Below are positions 54,101 to 64,000 of a stretch of 64,000 bases of DNA, piece by piece. Within the stretch, counting starts at the first letter, position 1, and each line of letters starts with the position of its first letter. Location of the stretch: assembly GCA_951812925.1 (NCBI GenBank), contig OX638372.1:52574028-52638027 (forward strand), given 5' to 3'. Below the pieces are notes generated by a model, which did no database searches, was not told where the DNA came from, and saw only the letters and a list, made by a program, of their open reading frames with translations. The position numbers were made by a program, and so were the translations under genes. Origin of the DNA: Calliopum simillimum (Eukaryota > Arthropoda > Insecta > Diptera > Lauxaniidae).

Positions 54101-54319
54101 AAAAATCTACCAATCTATGATATTCACGTTCTACACCTACCTACGGAATTTCGTCAAAATAGTTTGCGAGATGCAATGGGATGTAAAGGCCAAAGAAGTT
54201 CCAATTCAATTCTTCGATTTGAATTAGCGATTTTTAACGACAATTAAAAACATGTCCTATTGTAATAGATTGTGTTTTTATATTTGAACGAATATAGCAT
54301 TAAATCTACTTAATTAACC

Positions 54320-55690
54320 AATTTGGAAAAGTGCGCGTACGAACAATTTTATAAATTCGTGTGTGATAATAAAATTTTGATAGAAAATCAGTAAGGCTTT
54401 CGCCATGATCACTCATGTGAAACGTCTTTAAATTGGCTGACAACAACTCTTAAAGAAGAGAGACATGGTGGCAATAAAATAATAACACTATTTTTGGACT
54501 TTCAAAGAGCTTTTGAAACTATTGATCGAGATATACTTCTCAGTAATTTATCCAAATATGGTATTAAGGGCTCTGAGCTGGAATGGTTCAGATCGTACTT
54601 AACAGACAGAACACAAGTGACAAATATAAATAATGAAACGTCGAGTGCAATTAAAACATGTTTCGGTGTCCCACAAGGAACCATTCTAGGTCCCTTACTG
54701 TTCCTGTTATACATAAACGATATCTGTAAAGTATTAAAAAAGTGTAAAATATCATTGTTTGCAGATGATGCCCTATTGTTTATAAGTGGTAAAAACTTGA
54801 GTGAACTCATTGAAGGTATAACAGAAGATTCAAACAATCTTTGTGTATGGCTTCGAATAAACAAATTAAAAATAAATGTTAATAAGACTAAATGTATGGT
54901 GGTCAATAGTAATGAAACAGTAAATTTAATGATAGATGGAAAACCCATAGAACAAGTGAATGAAATTAAATATTTGGGTGTTATACTCGATTCTAAACTG
55001 AACTTTCATAGTCATATGACATACGTGGCGAAAAAAATCTCAAAGAAAATAGGGTTCCTCAAGAGAATAAGAAAAAATGTTACCATAATGTTTGCCATTA
55101 ATATATATAACACAATAATTAAACCTCATTTTGAGTTTTGTTCAACTATTTTGTTCATGGGCAATAATGAACAAATAAATAAATTTCAAATGCTACAAAA
55201 TAAAGCTATGAGAACTATTCTCAAATGTAGTTTTTATACACCAATTGTGTGGATGCTATCGTGTCTAAAATGGCTAAATATTAAACAACGAATCATCTTT
55301 AACGTCCTGCGGTTCGTGTTTAAAATGAAAAACAACATGGTACCTAAGTATCTAACGTCGAGCTTGATTTCCGTTGGTGACTCGCAGCCGTACACTTTGA
55401 GATCAAACTCTGATTTTCGACTTCAGCAGTATAGAGACTCCAGAACTCAAAATCAATTAAATTATCGTGGCCTCAAATTGTTTAATGAATTGCCATCAAC
55501 AATAAAAACAGAAAATAACTTAAGAAGATTTAAAAGACTGCTTATTATTCATCTCAAAGATAATGTTATATAATTATTTTATTTGTTTTCTAAATAGTCT
55601 TAATTAAATATTATGTAATTTATAAATTTATAGCAGAATTTAATAGTTATATTAACTAAATAAATAAATACGTACGTACATACATACTAC
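54320..55690 (+). mobile_element. CR1/L2-like non-LTR retrotransposon, 5'-truncated
   Basis: Starts within the reverse transcriptase region (KCAYEQFYKFVCDNKILIEN) and runs to a 3' end with AATAAATAAATACGTACGTA tail repeats. Clade assignment is by eye from the RT and C-terminal motifs. Confidence 0.8.
54374..55573 (+). pseudogene. Non-LTR reverse transcriptase, C-terminal portion
   Basis: One stop falls between IENQ and GFRHDHSCETSL near 54392. From there the frame is open to 55573: LDFQRAFETIDRDIL, GVPQGTILGPLLFLLYINDI, the catalytic FADD in LFADDALLF, KTKCMVV, IKYLGVILD, and a C-terminal region with RAMRTILK-like and LNYRGLKLFNELP motifs. The open part from Met 54494 is 359 codons. The missing 5' half and the stop make it inactive. 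Confidence 0.88.
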
Positions 55691-55729
55691 ATTTTTGTAG
55701 AAAATTAAATCACATCAAAATTAAAATTT

Positions 55730-55985
55730 TTTTCCAGACAAATTTTTTTACCTGGGGGTTTTTGAGGTCGCTGATTACGAATTTGATGTTAGATTTTTAA
55801 AAAAGAAAATGGCGGATTCAAAATGGCGGACGATTTGCATAAATATTCAAGCAAATCTAACAAAAAAATTTACTCGGGGGTTTTTGGGGTCACTAATTCC
55901 GAATCTGATATTAGATTTTAAAAAAACAAAATGGTGGATTCGAAATGGCAAAAAACAACACTTGCACAATTTTTATATCTAATTT
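55730..55985. repeat. Two-unit repeat with GGGGGTTTTTG and AAAATGGCGGATTC
   Basis: Units of about 125 bp, starting near 55735 and 55862, share TTTACCTGGGGGTTTTTGAGG-type starts (first: CCTGGGGGTTTTTGAGG; second: CTCGGGGGTTTTTGGGG) and ATGGCGGATTC/ATGGTGGATTC ends. No coding. Confidence 0.75.
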
Positions 55986-55999
55986 AAAAATTTATTGCA

Positions 56000-56515
56000 A
56001 AACTTTAACTTTGATAGAGTTGTGTGCAACGTTAAATTGATCTACATAAGAATGGGTTTTAGATTCCTTTATCATGGAGTATAAGCTGTATAATAACATA
56101 AAAATTTTATCATTTCGGACGAGCATCACATATTGACACTTGGCCAGCAATAAAATTTTCATCTGGTTGCTTCAGAAAAAACCACGTCAAACAAAAAGGG
56201 CAAAAAAAGGCACCTCAATTTGTTTATATGTGTTAGAAAAGGTTTCAATCTTCTTAAATCCGAAAAATCTTGGTGGCATGATGTGGTATAAATTAGTTCT
56301 GGGCTTTTTTCATAACCATTGCAAACTGATTTTGTGAAATAATTTGATTTTAAAGTAATCACAATTAACGCAAAAGTATAAATTATTGCAAGTTTTTAAT
56401 ATAAAGGTTCGATAGTATTTTCTTTTACAAAGAGATTCCACATTCCAACATTAAAGTCGGTTCAGTTTTACAGTAACGACACAATTTTTACAGTGAATAT
56501 TAAATTTTTACTTTA
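56000..56515. other. No recognised feature
   Basis: AT-rich DNA with short open frames only; no repeat family or exon identified. Confidence 0.35.
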
Positions 56516-56940
56516 ACTAGCTACCAACAAATCACATGTCAAGTGGTTTTGTGGTGTGAGCTTACTGTTCTGTGTTTTTGAGTAAAAACAACAACGTTAC
56601 AAAAACAAGTCCAAATGCATAGGTAAAAAAACCAAAAAATTGTTGGTAGATTGGTTTTCGATACGTTTCACCCATAACCATATGGGATCTTCAATCGAAT
56701 TCACCTACAAACCAAGAACTCGACCAAGCATTTATTCATTTTTTGCATATATTAGAGGAGAATCACAGCAAAAAATTCAATGCAGCATATGCAAAGTTCT
56801 AATTTTTTGTTTTTCCCCCTGTTATGCATCGCCCCGCTGTTTGTAAGTCGTTGACATTAAGATTTGCCTTGTTTTTGTAATGTTGTTGTTTTTACTCACA
56901 CCACAAAACCACATGACACGTGATTTGTTGGTAGCTATTT
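56516..56940. mobile_element. Family A MITE with long inverted ends
   Basis: TAGCTACCAACAAATCACAT at the left and its complement at the right (CACGTGATTTGTTGGTAGCTA, ending 56937). The inverted ends extend through GGTTTTGTGGTGTGAG, over 40 bp. The interior matches the copy at 3.0-3.6 kb. Confidence 0.82.
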
Positions 56941-57699
56941 AATGGAAATCATTATCTGTTCAAAACAACAAAAAAAATAAATTTTTACTTTTAACTCATA
57001 GAATTTTTCGTCAGAGAAGCGTACTTTTGGAGCATTTTAGGAATACCTGGATCTTTCTTATAAATTTTTTGAGGTCTATGAATATCTGTTAGACAATACG
57101 GTCCATAAAAAGATAGTTTAAAATAACTTTTTTTTTTCGACTTTTGGCCAGCTTTTTAGGATTTTGAACCAGTGTACGTCCATAGAATTGATCCTCGATG
57201 CTGAAATTTCAGAAGTATTCTGTGATACTTTACTGAAATAAAGGCTAATAGGACCGAAAAAATCCCTTTTTTCTTTAAATAAAAAACTAACCCCAATGTA
57301 CCTTTATCGATAAAATTGTACATATTTCAGTATGCAGCATTACTTTGAGCATTTTTGTAAGAAAATTCTCGACACTGAAGCCAAAACTTCGTATTAACTT
57401 AGCTTTAGAATCAGAAAACCTACTTTGTTTGTGATGTGCAAAAAAAAGGACAAATTATTCCTTCAGTTTTCTTATCACATCTACATACATAAGTCAAGGG
57501 CAAAAAGTTACTCGTACTCATTTGAAATCGTAATTTTCGCAAAGTTTTTAATTCAATCAAAGTTGATGTTGCAATTGTCTTATGATGATACATTAACATA
57601 CTATAATACATACATACGTACCATCCAAACATATATACGTTTAAATTTTGTATTCGAATTCGGCTTGGTTCAATTTTATTCCATCTGATACATTCATAT
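56941..57699. other. No recognised feature
   Basis: AT-rich intergenic DNA. Small overlapping frames near 57.42-57.69 kb on both strands are not supported by any motif. Confidence 0.35.
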
Positions 57700-57829
57700 A
57701 AGGGTGGACCAAAAACAATAAATATTCAAAATCAATAATGCCCGAATGCGGAAAAGTTGTCCTGCAAAAAAAAAAAAAAAAAGTGTATAAAATGTGTTAG
57801 TGCTAATAAGGGGAAGACCCTGAGATAAA

Positions 57830-58745
57830 AAAATTGGCGATGCCACGCCCCACAGTGTGAGATTTTGCCAATGTGGGACGTGAAAATTCAATTTTAGCCG
57901 TAGTTTCAAAGATATCGAGTTGAAATTTTGCACATGAACTTTAATGCATTATGCGGAGGTTTGGTTCAGAGATGAAAAAAATCGGACAAAATCTACTTGC
58001 ATCTCCCATACAAATGTGCCTTTTTTTTGTAAAAAAAATTTTTAGAAATTGGTTGTAATGAAGATATCAACTTGAAAATTTTTATTTACCATTTCAGTGG
58101 TAACTGAATACTACTGTCAAAAAATGGGAGTGATTAAAAGAGATAACTTAAATTTTTTTTTTCATGATTTCAGTGCAATTGTTCACTTAACACTCATTTT
58201 AAAAAAAGTAGCCTTTGAGCAAAAAATGGGAAAGATTTTATTTTTTAAGTCTATTCTATGAGTATGTATGCTTATCTTGTATGCTTTGTCATAGCCTAAC
58301 CACGCCCAACTCGTAAGTTATAGTCTATGAAAGATTCAAGATTTTTTAAATTTATCTTACCTTTTAGCTGATTATAAAATAATTTGATTAAAATACTTAA
58401 AAGCAAATGTAAGGGTTGTGTATAGCAAAAATTTTTAGTGAAAGTATTGACCTTTAATGTAAAAAACTTTTTGCCAAAAAACAAACGGGCACAACTTCAA
58501 TTTGATCGCTCAAAGTTTTGTTATCGATGCAAGCTTGAAAATTGGTTTTTGCATGCTGTTCAATAGTACGTATTTGATAGCTGATATCATGCCAATTACG
58601 TTTCTTTTATTCTCTTTTATGCTTATTTTCGCAACAATTGGGGTCTTTTCTAACAAATTACTAAACATGATCGATTTTCAAGCACATTTTTTTTTTCATT
58701 TTGACGTCCTAGATTGGCAAAATCTCACACTGTGCGCCCCAAAAA
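57830..58745. repeat. Inverted-repeat segment with CACAGTGTGAGATTTTGCC arms
   Basis: CACAGTGTGAGATTTTGCCA near 57850 recurs inverted near 58715-58735 (TTGGCAAAATCTCACACTGT), together with GGACG/GACGTCC flanks. The rest of the 0.9 kb is AT-rich and holds no gene. Confidence 0.6.
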
Positions 58746-58844
58746 AATTTTGTTCTTTGTCTGTTCACGTTTACGAAGTTTCTTGTTTTTTTTTAATGTT
58801 TTTTTTTTATTTAAAAAACACATGAATCTGATTTTGATCTCGAT

Positions 58845-59352
58845 TACTTTTTTTTACTAATTCAGAGTAGGTGATTCTGAATCTTGTTACTGTTTTTTCC
58901 TATAAGGTCTGAGGTCCAAGTTATTCTTGATTTAAAATGCGGAAAACGCTATTTTCAGACATATGGCGTACATTCAGGAAGTAGTGTAGTTCAACGACAT
59001 CGAATTTCCCTGAACTTCCTCTCCAAGCCATACCTTTAACTTTCATTGCAGAAAAGATATCTCAACTTCATACATATGTACATGTATAAGTAGTTCTTTA
59101 CGTGGATTTTCAATGCTTTTACTTACATGGTATCCCGAAAAGTAATGATCCAATTGAAATAGTTAAAATTAAATTTTTAAGAAGGAAGCTTAAAGCTATT
59201 CGATTCCGTTGGCAAAAGTGAACTATACTACTTCTTGGATGTACGCCACATATCCGAAAATAGCGTGTTCTGCACTTTTAATCAAGGATAACTGGGATCT
59301 GCTAGGTTGACACATTCGAAATCAGCTACTCTGAATTAGTAAAAAAAAGTTC
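58845..59352. repeat. Foldback with TTACTAATTCAGAGTAG arms
   Basis: TTTACTAATTCAGAGTAG near 58852 pairs with CTACTCTGAATTAGTAAA near 59328. Inner matches include GAAAACGCTATTTTC against GAAAATAGCGTGTTC, and ATATGGCGTACATTCAGGAAG against its complement. About 500 bp. Confidence 0.75.
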
Positions 59353-59582
59353 TCCAGATCAAATTCAAATTGGTATCACCTCAATTTCACTATGGACCCT
59401 TGAGGTTTATGTGTAGCAGTATTGCCGACACCCTAACCTAACCTAACATCCCCTCAATTTGTGGCACTGTGTTATCAGCATAAAATTATTTCATCTCAAA
59501 AATTGGATTGAAGCACTTAGGGTGTGTTAAGAAAATAATGATCCATATGCAAGGCAAATTGATAAAAATTGTTCATTGAAAG

Positions 59583-60597
59583 CTGTATATGAAGCACTCC
59601 ATGCCAAGTGTACCAGCTCAGAATTTTTTTTTCTCCTATTTCGCTCAAATTTGGCAATATGCTAGATCCGGTGTGCAAGAACAACAATCCGGGTGGATTT
59701 GGTCCTAGTACCATTTGTTGTTAAAATACAGGGTGTTGAAGTTGGCGTTCTTAGTCATTTTCATGAAAAGGGTGTTTTTTCAAAAATTTATAGCTTACAC
59801 TAAAGTTTTTAAATTGATAAATCTAAGTTACTAGTCCCATTTATTTTGAAGTGTTCTTTTTATAAAAAAATATTTCTTGGTGAAAAAATTTTATTTCATC
59901 AAAATTTTTTACACTTAAAAATACTTTTGAATTCTTTTTGAAAAAGCGCCCCTTCGATTTTTTGTAAAATTACTTTAAATTAAAGCATAATTTATAAGCT
60001 TTAAAATGATGTATGACTCAAGATGGGATTCGGACGCTAAATGGGAGTTTTTGGCTTTTGAACGCCCGCGGAAGGCAAAAATCTTTTCTTACGCAAGAGG
60101 GAAGCATCTTACGATAAAAGTGTACAAGGCAAAAAATGCTTAGAATCGTCCAAGCAATACGTGTGTTTTTTTTGGATTTTTTTTTTAAACTTTTTTTTTT
60201 GAATAATTCAAAAAAATTTTTTTTTTAAATTTTTTTTTCAAAAATTACTCAAAAAATTTTTTTTTTTAACTTTCCAAAAAATTCCCAAAAATTTCACAGT
60301 TATTTCCTTGATGATTCTTAGCATTTAATGCCTAGTACACTTTTTTCGTAAGATGCTTTCCTCTTGAGTAAAAAAAGATTTTTGCCTTCCGCGGGCGTTC
60401 AAAAGCCAAAAACTCCCATTTGGCGTCCGAATCCCATCTTGAGTCATACATCATTTTATATTGTAAATTAAGCTTTAATTTAAAGAACTATTAAAAAAAT
60501 CTAAGGGGGGTTTTTTAAAAAAATTCAAAAGTATTTTTAAGTGTAAAAAATTTTGAGCTGGTACACTTGGCATGGATTGCTTCATATATGGGTATTT
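59583..60597. repeat. Foldback with AAGTGTACCAGCTCAGAA arms
   Basis: Outer arms: TATATGAAGCACTCCATGCC at 59585 with the complement ending near 60592. Inner arms at about 59930-60110 and 60360-60540 pair over more than 150 bp (TTTTTGCCTTCCGCGGGCG). The loop is poly-A/T rich. Confidence 0.8.
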
Positions 60598-62157
60598 CCA
60601 CAAGACGCGACATTCGTACGCATATTTTTTAAAATTAATCAAGTCCAGAGGAAACTTTGACTTTTTATTTGGTGCATAATTTAGTACTAGGGGAGGACTA
60701 TTATTCGAAAAAAACACGAGGTCGGTCGGACATGCAGTACCAAAATACTAGCCAATAAAAGTCCATACGGACGCGACATAAAATGGAAGTACTTTTGAGG
60801 TGCATGTACGAAAATTAAAAATTCTGCGAAATATGTAAGCAAATTTTTCTTTCTAATAATGTCAAAACCATGCTGAAACATGCTTCTTCATAATGCACTT
60901 TTCCTTAATAAAATATCCTCTTTAGTTTCACTTACATAAGCTAAAATATAATAACGGACGTGACATTCCGGACGCGACAAATTTTTCATTAGCAATAATT
61001 CAAGTAGTAAAACACATAATTTTAGTTGTTTTAATGATATTAAGGTAGCTATTGATGAAAAGTTTCTAACCTCCTTTGCATGAATATAAAACCAATTAAC
61101 TTCATGAGTGTTATGATTACTTAGCGCATTCGAAAAACAAAAGCATTTTGTAAAATAAATTTTTGGCTTTTAAGTCGTTTCTGTCAAACTTTTCTTTTTT
61201 GTACGTGTCCAATTTTATCGTCTGTATCTAAGTACGTGTGCGAAATTACGAAACCTAAGTATTTATAGCCAAATTCAATTACAAAATTACCAAAATATTG
61301 AGGTGATGTAATGAATTTTATTTTGTGGGCGTGGACAGCCCAATTTTCCAGTGGATGTTATTTCTCTCAATACTCTTTACATATGTACCAAATGCCATCC
61401 ATCTGCGTTAAATAGTTTCAGTCTTATGACGAATTATGTTAGGAGGAGGTCGTGACAACGCCCATTTTTTCAACCTATGATCGAGTATTATCCAATACTA
61501 ACAAACGCACTGTAAACGTTTGATGAATTCAACCACACATTTTCTAAATCGTAAGGGATATCCAAAGATACATACAAAGTTTCAGTTTTATTTATATGGA
61601 TTTATTACATATAATTGCGGACGTGACACATTTCAAACACTTATAACTTTCTAGATATACTTTGTCGAGACTTACTAATTACATATTTTTTTAGCGGACT
61701 ATGATCTTACTGAAGATATAGAGTTTCGATCAGGTGTGACCGCTAATACATTAATGGTAATTAAAAATGATGTTTTTGGACTACGGACGCGACATTAGAA
61801 CTTTACTTAAGACAATTCGAAAAATTACCGTTATTTGGACTCCAGTTGCAATTTTAACATTTTATTTGTATAATTGCTATTGTTAGACAAATTTAAAGGC
61901 AAACTAATACAAAATTAAATTTTCTTAAGCTCCTCTATCGCATAAAGAAAAAAGACTAATAAATTTGTTAAAAATTAAATTGGAGAAATTTAATTTTTGC
62001 AGCCATTTTTTTTGGACTACAATTGAGAAAAGCTATTTGTATTATTTGCATATATAAATTTGAATATTTTTGCATAACTACCGGTGGTTAAATCAAACTT
62101 TATAACATATTTAATTTTTCACACTCGGTAGACTTTTTTTAAGAAATACCCATATAT
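60584..62157. repeat. 1.57 kb segment with dispersed CGGACGCGACAT motifs
   Basis: ATATATGGGTATTTCC at the left recurs inverted as GAAATACCCATATAT at 62143-62157. Inside, the 12-mer CGGACG(C/T)GACAT or a near match occurs six times (60602, 60768, 60955, 60969, 61618, 61784). No open frame of note. Unclassified; probably a non-autonomous element. Confidence 0.5.
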
Positions 62158-62528
62158 TTCACAATAAACGCGTTCAAGTTTTCCATGCTGTTCGCATTTG
62201 TAAATATGGCGAGTTTGCTGGTAAATAAATCAAGTTATTGCAAACATTGTGAGCATCGATTGAGGGATTACTTATGGCATTTCAGTATTTTAATAGACAA
62301 CAACCATTTTTTTCCTTGAGATGCTGAACATTTTTTCTCATTAGGCTTCAAATTACATATATTTATTTGGCAATTATTAGTTTTGTGTGTACGTGATGAT
62401 AATATCAATAATTTTGATAATTTGTTTCTTCACATTTCCTTTTTACAAGTTCTCCGTTTGTAATATAATCAAATTTATTGCCTAATATGCAATTATCATA
62501 TGTACATATTTAGTTTGTGTTATATGTA

Positions 62529-63421
62529 GGGTAAGGGAGGGAAATATGGACCACCAATCTTTCTTTTTAGCATAAAATTCAAAATATATTAAACAAAATA
62601 TTGAATTTTATTTCATTAATTAAAGAAGACAATCTTTATCTGATTCACTTTTAGATAAATATCTCATCAGAATAAAGAAAAAAATTAAAAAACTGAAAAT
62701 ATTCAAAATGAAGATAAAAAAAAGTGTAGTGTAATATGGACTATATAGTCCCATATATTTATTTGGTACAGAAGTTGCATATAAAAAAGTCACTTCCACA
62801 TCCGGCGCATTCTTTATGACTCTAAGAACGCCAGATTACACATTCAACCCAAACCACGCCAATGCGATCTTCTAAGTAAAGGGTATTACAGTATATGCAT
62901 TTTTCATATTCTTTTCCCTTTGTGGTTTACGAATTCCAAATCATCAGCATCAGACTCGTCATGAAAACAGTAACTAAACTCTCCATCTGAAGAAGATGAT
63001 AAATACATTTGTTTTCGAGGGTTTTTTCTTTGGTGGTCCATATTACCCACAGCACGTGATGGTGAAACAAATGGTTTTTTATCAAAAACTATTTTGGTTA
63101 ATGAACTAATTTCTGCTGTTAACTTATAAATGGTACTCACTGACTTTATATATTGTAATTAACCATTTATTTAAAAACGCGATTTTTTTAAAGTGAAATA
63201 ATGAAATTTACTCACTAGAAAAAAATAATCATCAAACTCTTTTTTAGAAAAAACAACTTTACAGAAATATGGGACTTCACCGAACGTTTAAATCACACTG
63301 ATATAACATCTAGATATTGGCGTAAAGGTTGAACATGAATTACAGTAAATCCTATGTATGCAATGGAAAATATCCGTGTGGTTCATATTATCCGCGTAGT
63401 CCATATTTCCCTCACTTACCC
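62529..63421 (-). mobile_element. pogo/Tigger-like deleted element with GGGTAAGGGAGGGAAATATG ends
   Basis: Inverted ends of about 26 bp (GGGTAAGGGAGGGAAATATG left, CATATTTCCCTCACTTACCC right) flanked by TA at 62527-62528 and 63422-63423. The motif TATGGAC recurs inside. It keeps only the 3' end of a transposase gene. Confidence 0.78.
62759..63140 (-). pseudogene. Transposase C-terminal remnant with zinc-finger-like end
   Basis: A frame from 63140 (MSTIYKLTAEISSL) contains an acidic serine-rich stretch (SSSSDGEFS). After one frame change near 62905 the sequence CIYCNTLYLEDR, GVVWVEC, a stop, then HKECAGCGSDFFICNFC is readable. This cysteine pattern resembles the PHD-like tail of many pogo-group transposases. 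The DDE domain is missing. Confidence 0.55.
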
Positions 63422-63464
63422 TATTTAATTCTGTGTAAATAAATGTAATTTATTTTCTTTGCAG

Positions 63465-63752
63465 AGACTCAATAGTCGAAAACAGTACAAGGTATTTTAT
63501 TTATTACTAGGTTACATTTTTAAATCCTTTCATTGAATAAATCAAACAAAAATGAAAGAATTAACTTTTACATTGCGATTGCAAAATTTAATTATTTGAA
63601 AACAAAATTAATTTCAAATTTGCAAAATGTTATGAATAATTCAAGGCTATTGCAACATTTCAGAGTCCATTGTCCAAAGTAAGAACTTTTTGTTTTATTG
63701 AATAATTGTAAGGAATTTTGTTACCTAATAGACTCGTGAAGATAAGACAATG
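63465..63752 (+). other. Three possible in-frame microexons
   Basis: 63465-63491 (27 nt, RLNSRKQYK), 63664-63678 (15 nt, SPLSK) and 63732-63752 (21 nt, TREDKTM) are each flanked by AG acceptors with pyrimidine tracts and GT donors (GTATTT, GTAAGA, GTATAT). All lengths are multiples of three. No protein family is recognised, and chance splice-like signals are common in AT-rich DNA. Confidence 0.2.
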
Positions 63753-64000
63753 GTATATTTCGAAAACTTTCGGCATTTTACAAAAACAATACCAACAAGG
63801 ACTATTCATTTAAATGCAACACGAAGACAACAGCATATCTAGTACACATTAAAATTTCAACTGTGAAATTATATGTATATTAAGGTGGGTTGATCACCAG
63901 ACAAAATTAAATTTGTTTTCTGGTACCGATTAAAATATGATCCTTGGGTTATTTTTAGACTTCGCACAAAATATTTTGACTCTGGTGAAAACTTCAATGG

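Noticed and set aside
54502..54948. 148-codon minus-strand frame
   Set aside because: Antisense shadow of the reverse transcriptase.
62641..62680. CTGATGAG on the minus strand as another hammerhead core
   Set aside because: No GAAA box or pairing stem II at suitable spacing follows it.

Overview
The window is a piece of an AT-rich insect nuclear genome. Four spliced host genes with GT/AG introns resemble fly genes, and the space between and inside them is filled with mobile DNA. A Mos1-like mariner, a DD41D mariner, RTE-type and I/jockey-like non-LTR elements and Ty3/gypsy DNA together suggest a higher dipteran with a TE-rich genome, possibly a tephritid fruit fly. The species is an inference and is not proven here.

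Host genes. (1) A pickpocket-family DEG/ENaC sodium channel on + (recognised exons 7003-11713; N-terminus not found). (2) A PBK/TOPK-like protein kinase on - (15007-11822, three exons, predicted 341 aa). (3) HDAC6 on + (coding exons 30118-40247, tandem deacetylase domains and a C-terminal UBP zinc finger, about 1066 aa), with a candidate 5' exon ending in a lone ATG at 20151-20153 and therefore a 10 kb first intron. (4) A PAK1IP1/MAK11-like WD40 protein on - (52594-50588, five exons, predicted 468 aa), convergent with HDAC6.

Mobile DNA from left to right: the 3' end of a Ty3/gypsy element with its LTR (1-2995); MITE and Tc1 fragments (3.0-4.3 kb); a foldback element holding two nested retroelement insertions (5.6-6.9 kb); a palindromic dead mariner in the last ppk intron (10.55-11.48 kb); an internally deleted RTE element in a PBK intron (13.26-14.06 kb); hammerhead-ribozyme SINE-like units in head-to-head array (16.2-17.2 kb); minisatellites and foldbacks (17.4-21.7 kb); a 2.6 kb long-TIR element carrying GGGCTGTACA arrays that splits another ribozyme SINE (21.9-24.8 kb); Tc1 and DD41D mariner pseudogenes (26.8-29.4 kb); foldbacks in the HDAC6 introns (31.4-39.7 kb); a tandem duplication of the HDAC6/PAK1IP1 intergenic segment (40.6-43.3 and 46.7-50.9 kb) separated by DNA transposons; a ribozyme SINE at 53.3-53.6 kb; a CR1/L2-like LINE at 54.3-55.7 kb; and a run of foldbacks and a pogo-like remnant to the right end.

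Most notable: (a) a dispersed retroposon family with a tRNA-like head, AT-rich body, type I hammerhead ribozyme and conserved tail, with three ribozyme cores plus one interrupted remnant, of which the core at 53418-53464 is fully canonical; (b) an intact 219-codon chimeric ORF joining a Tc1/mariner transposase DNA-binding domain to the duplicated acidic tail of PAK1IP1; (c) a four-fold 19-bp tandem duplication of the 5' splice site of PBK intron 2; (d) a mariner whose two ends are both 5' ends. All calls come from reading the sequence by eye; no database search was run.
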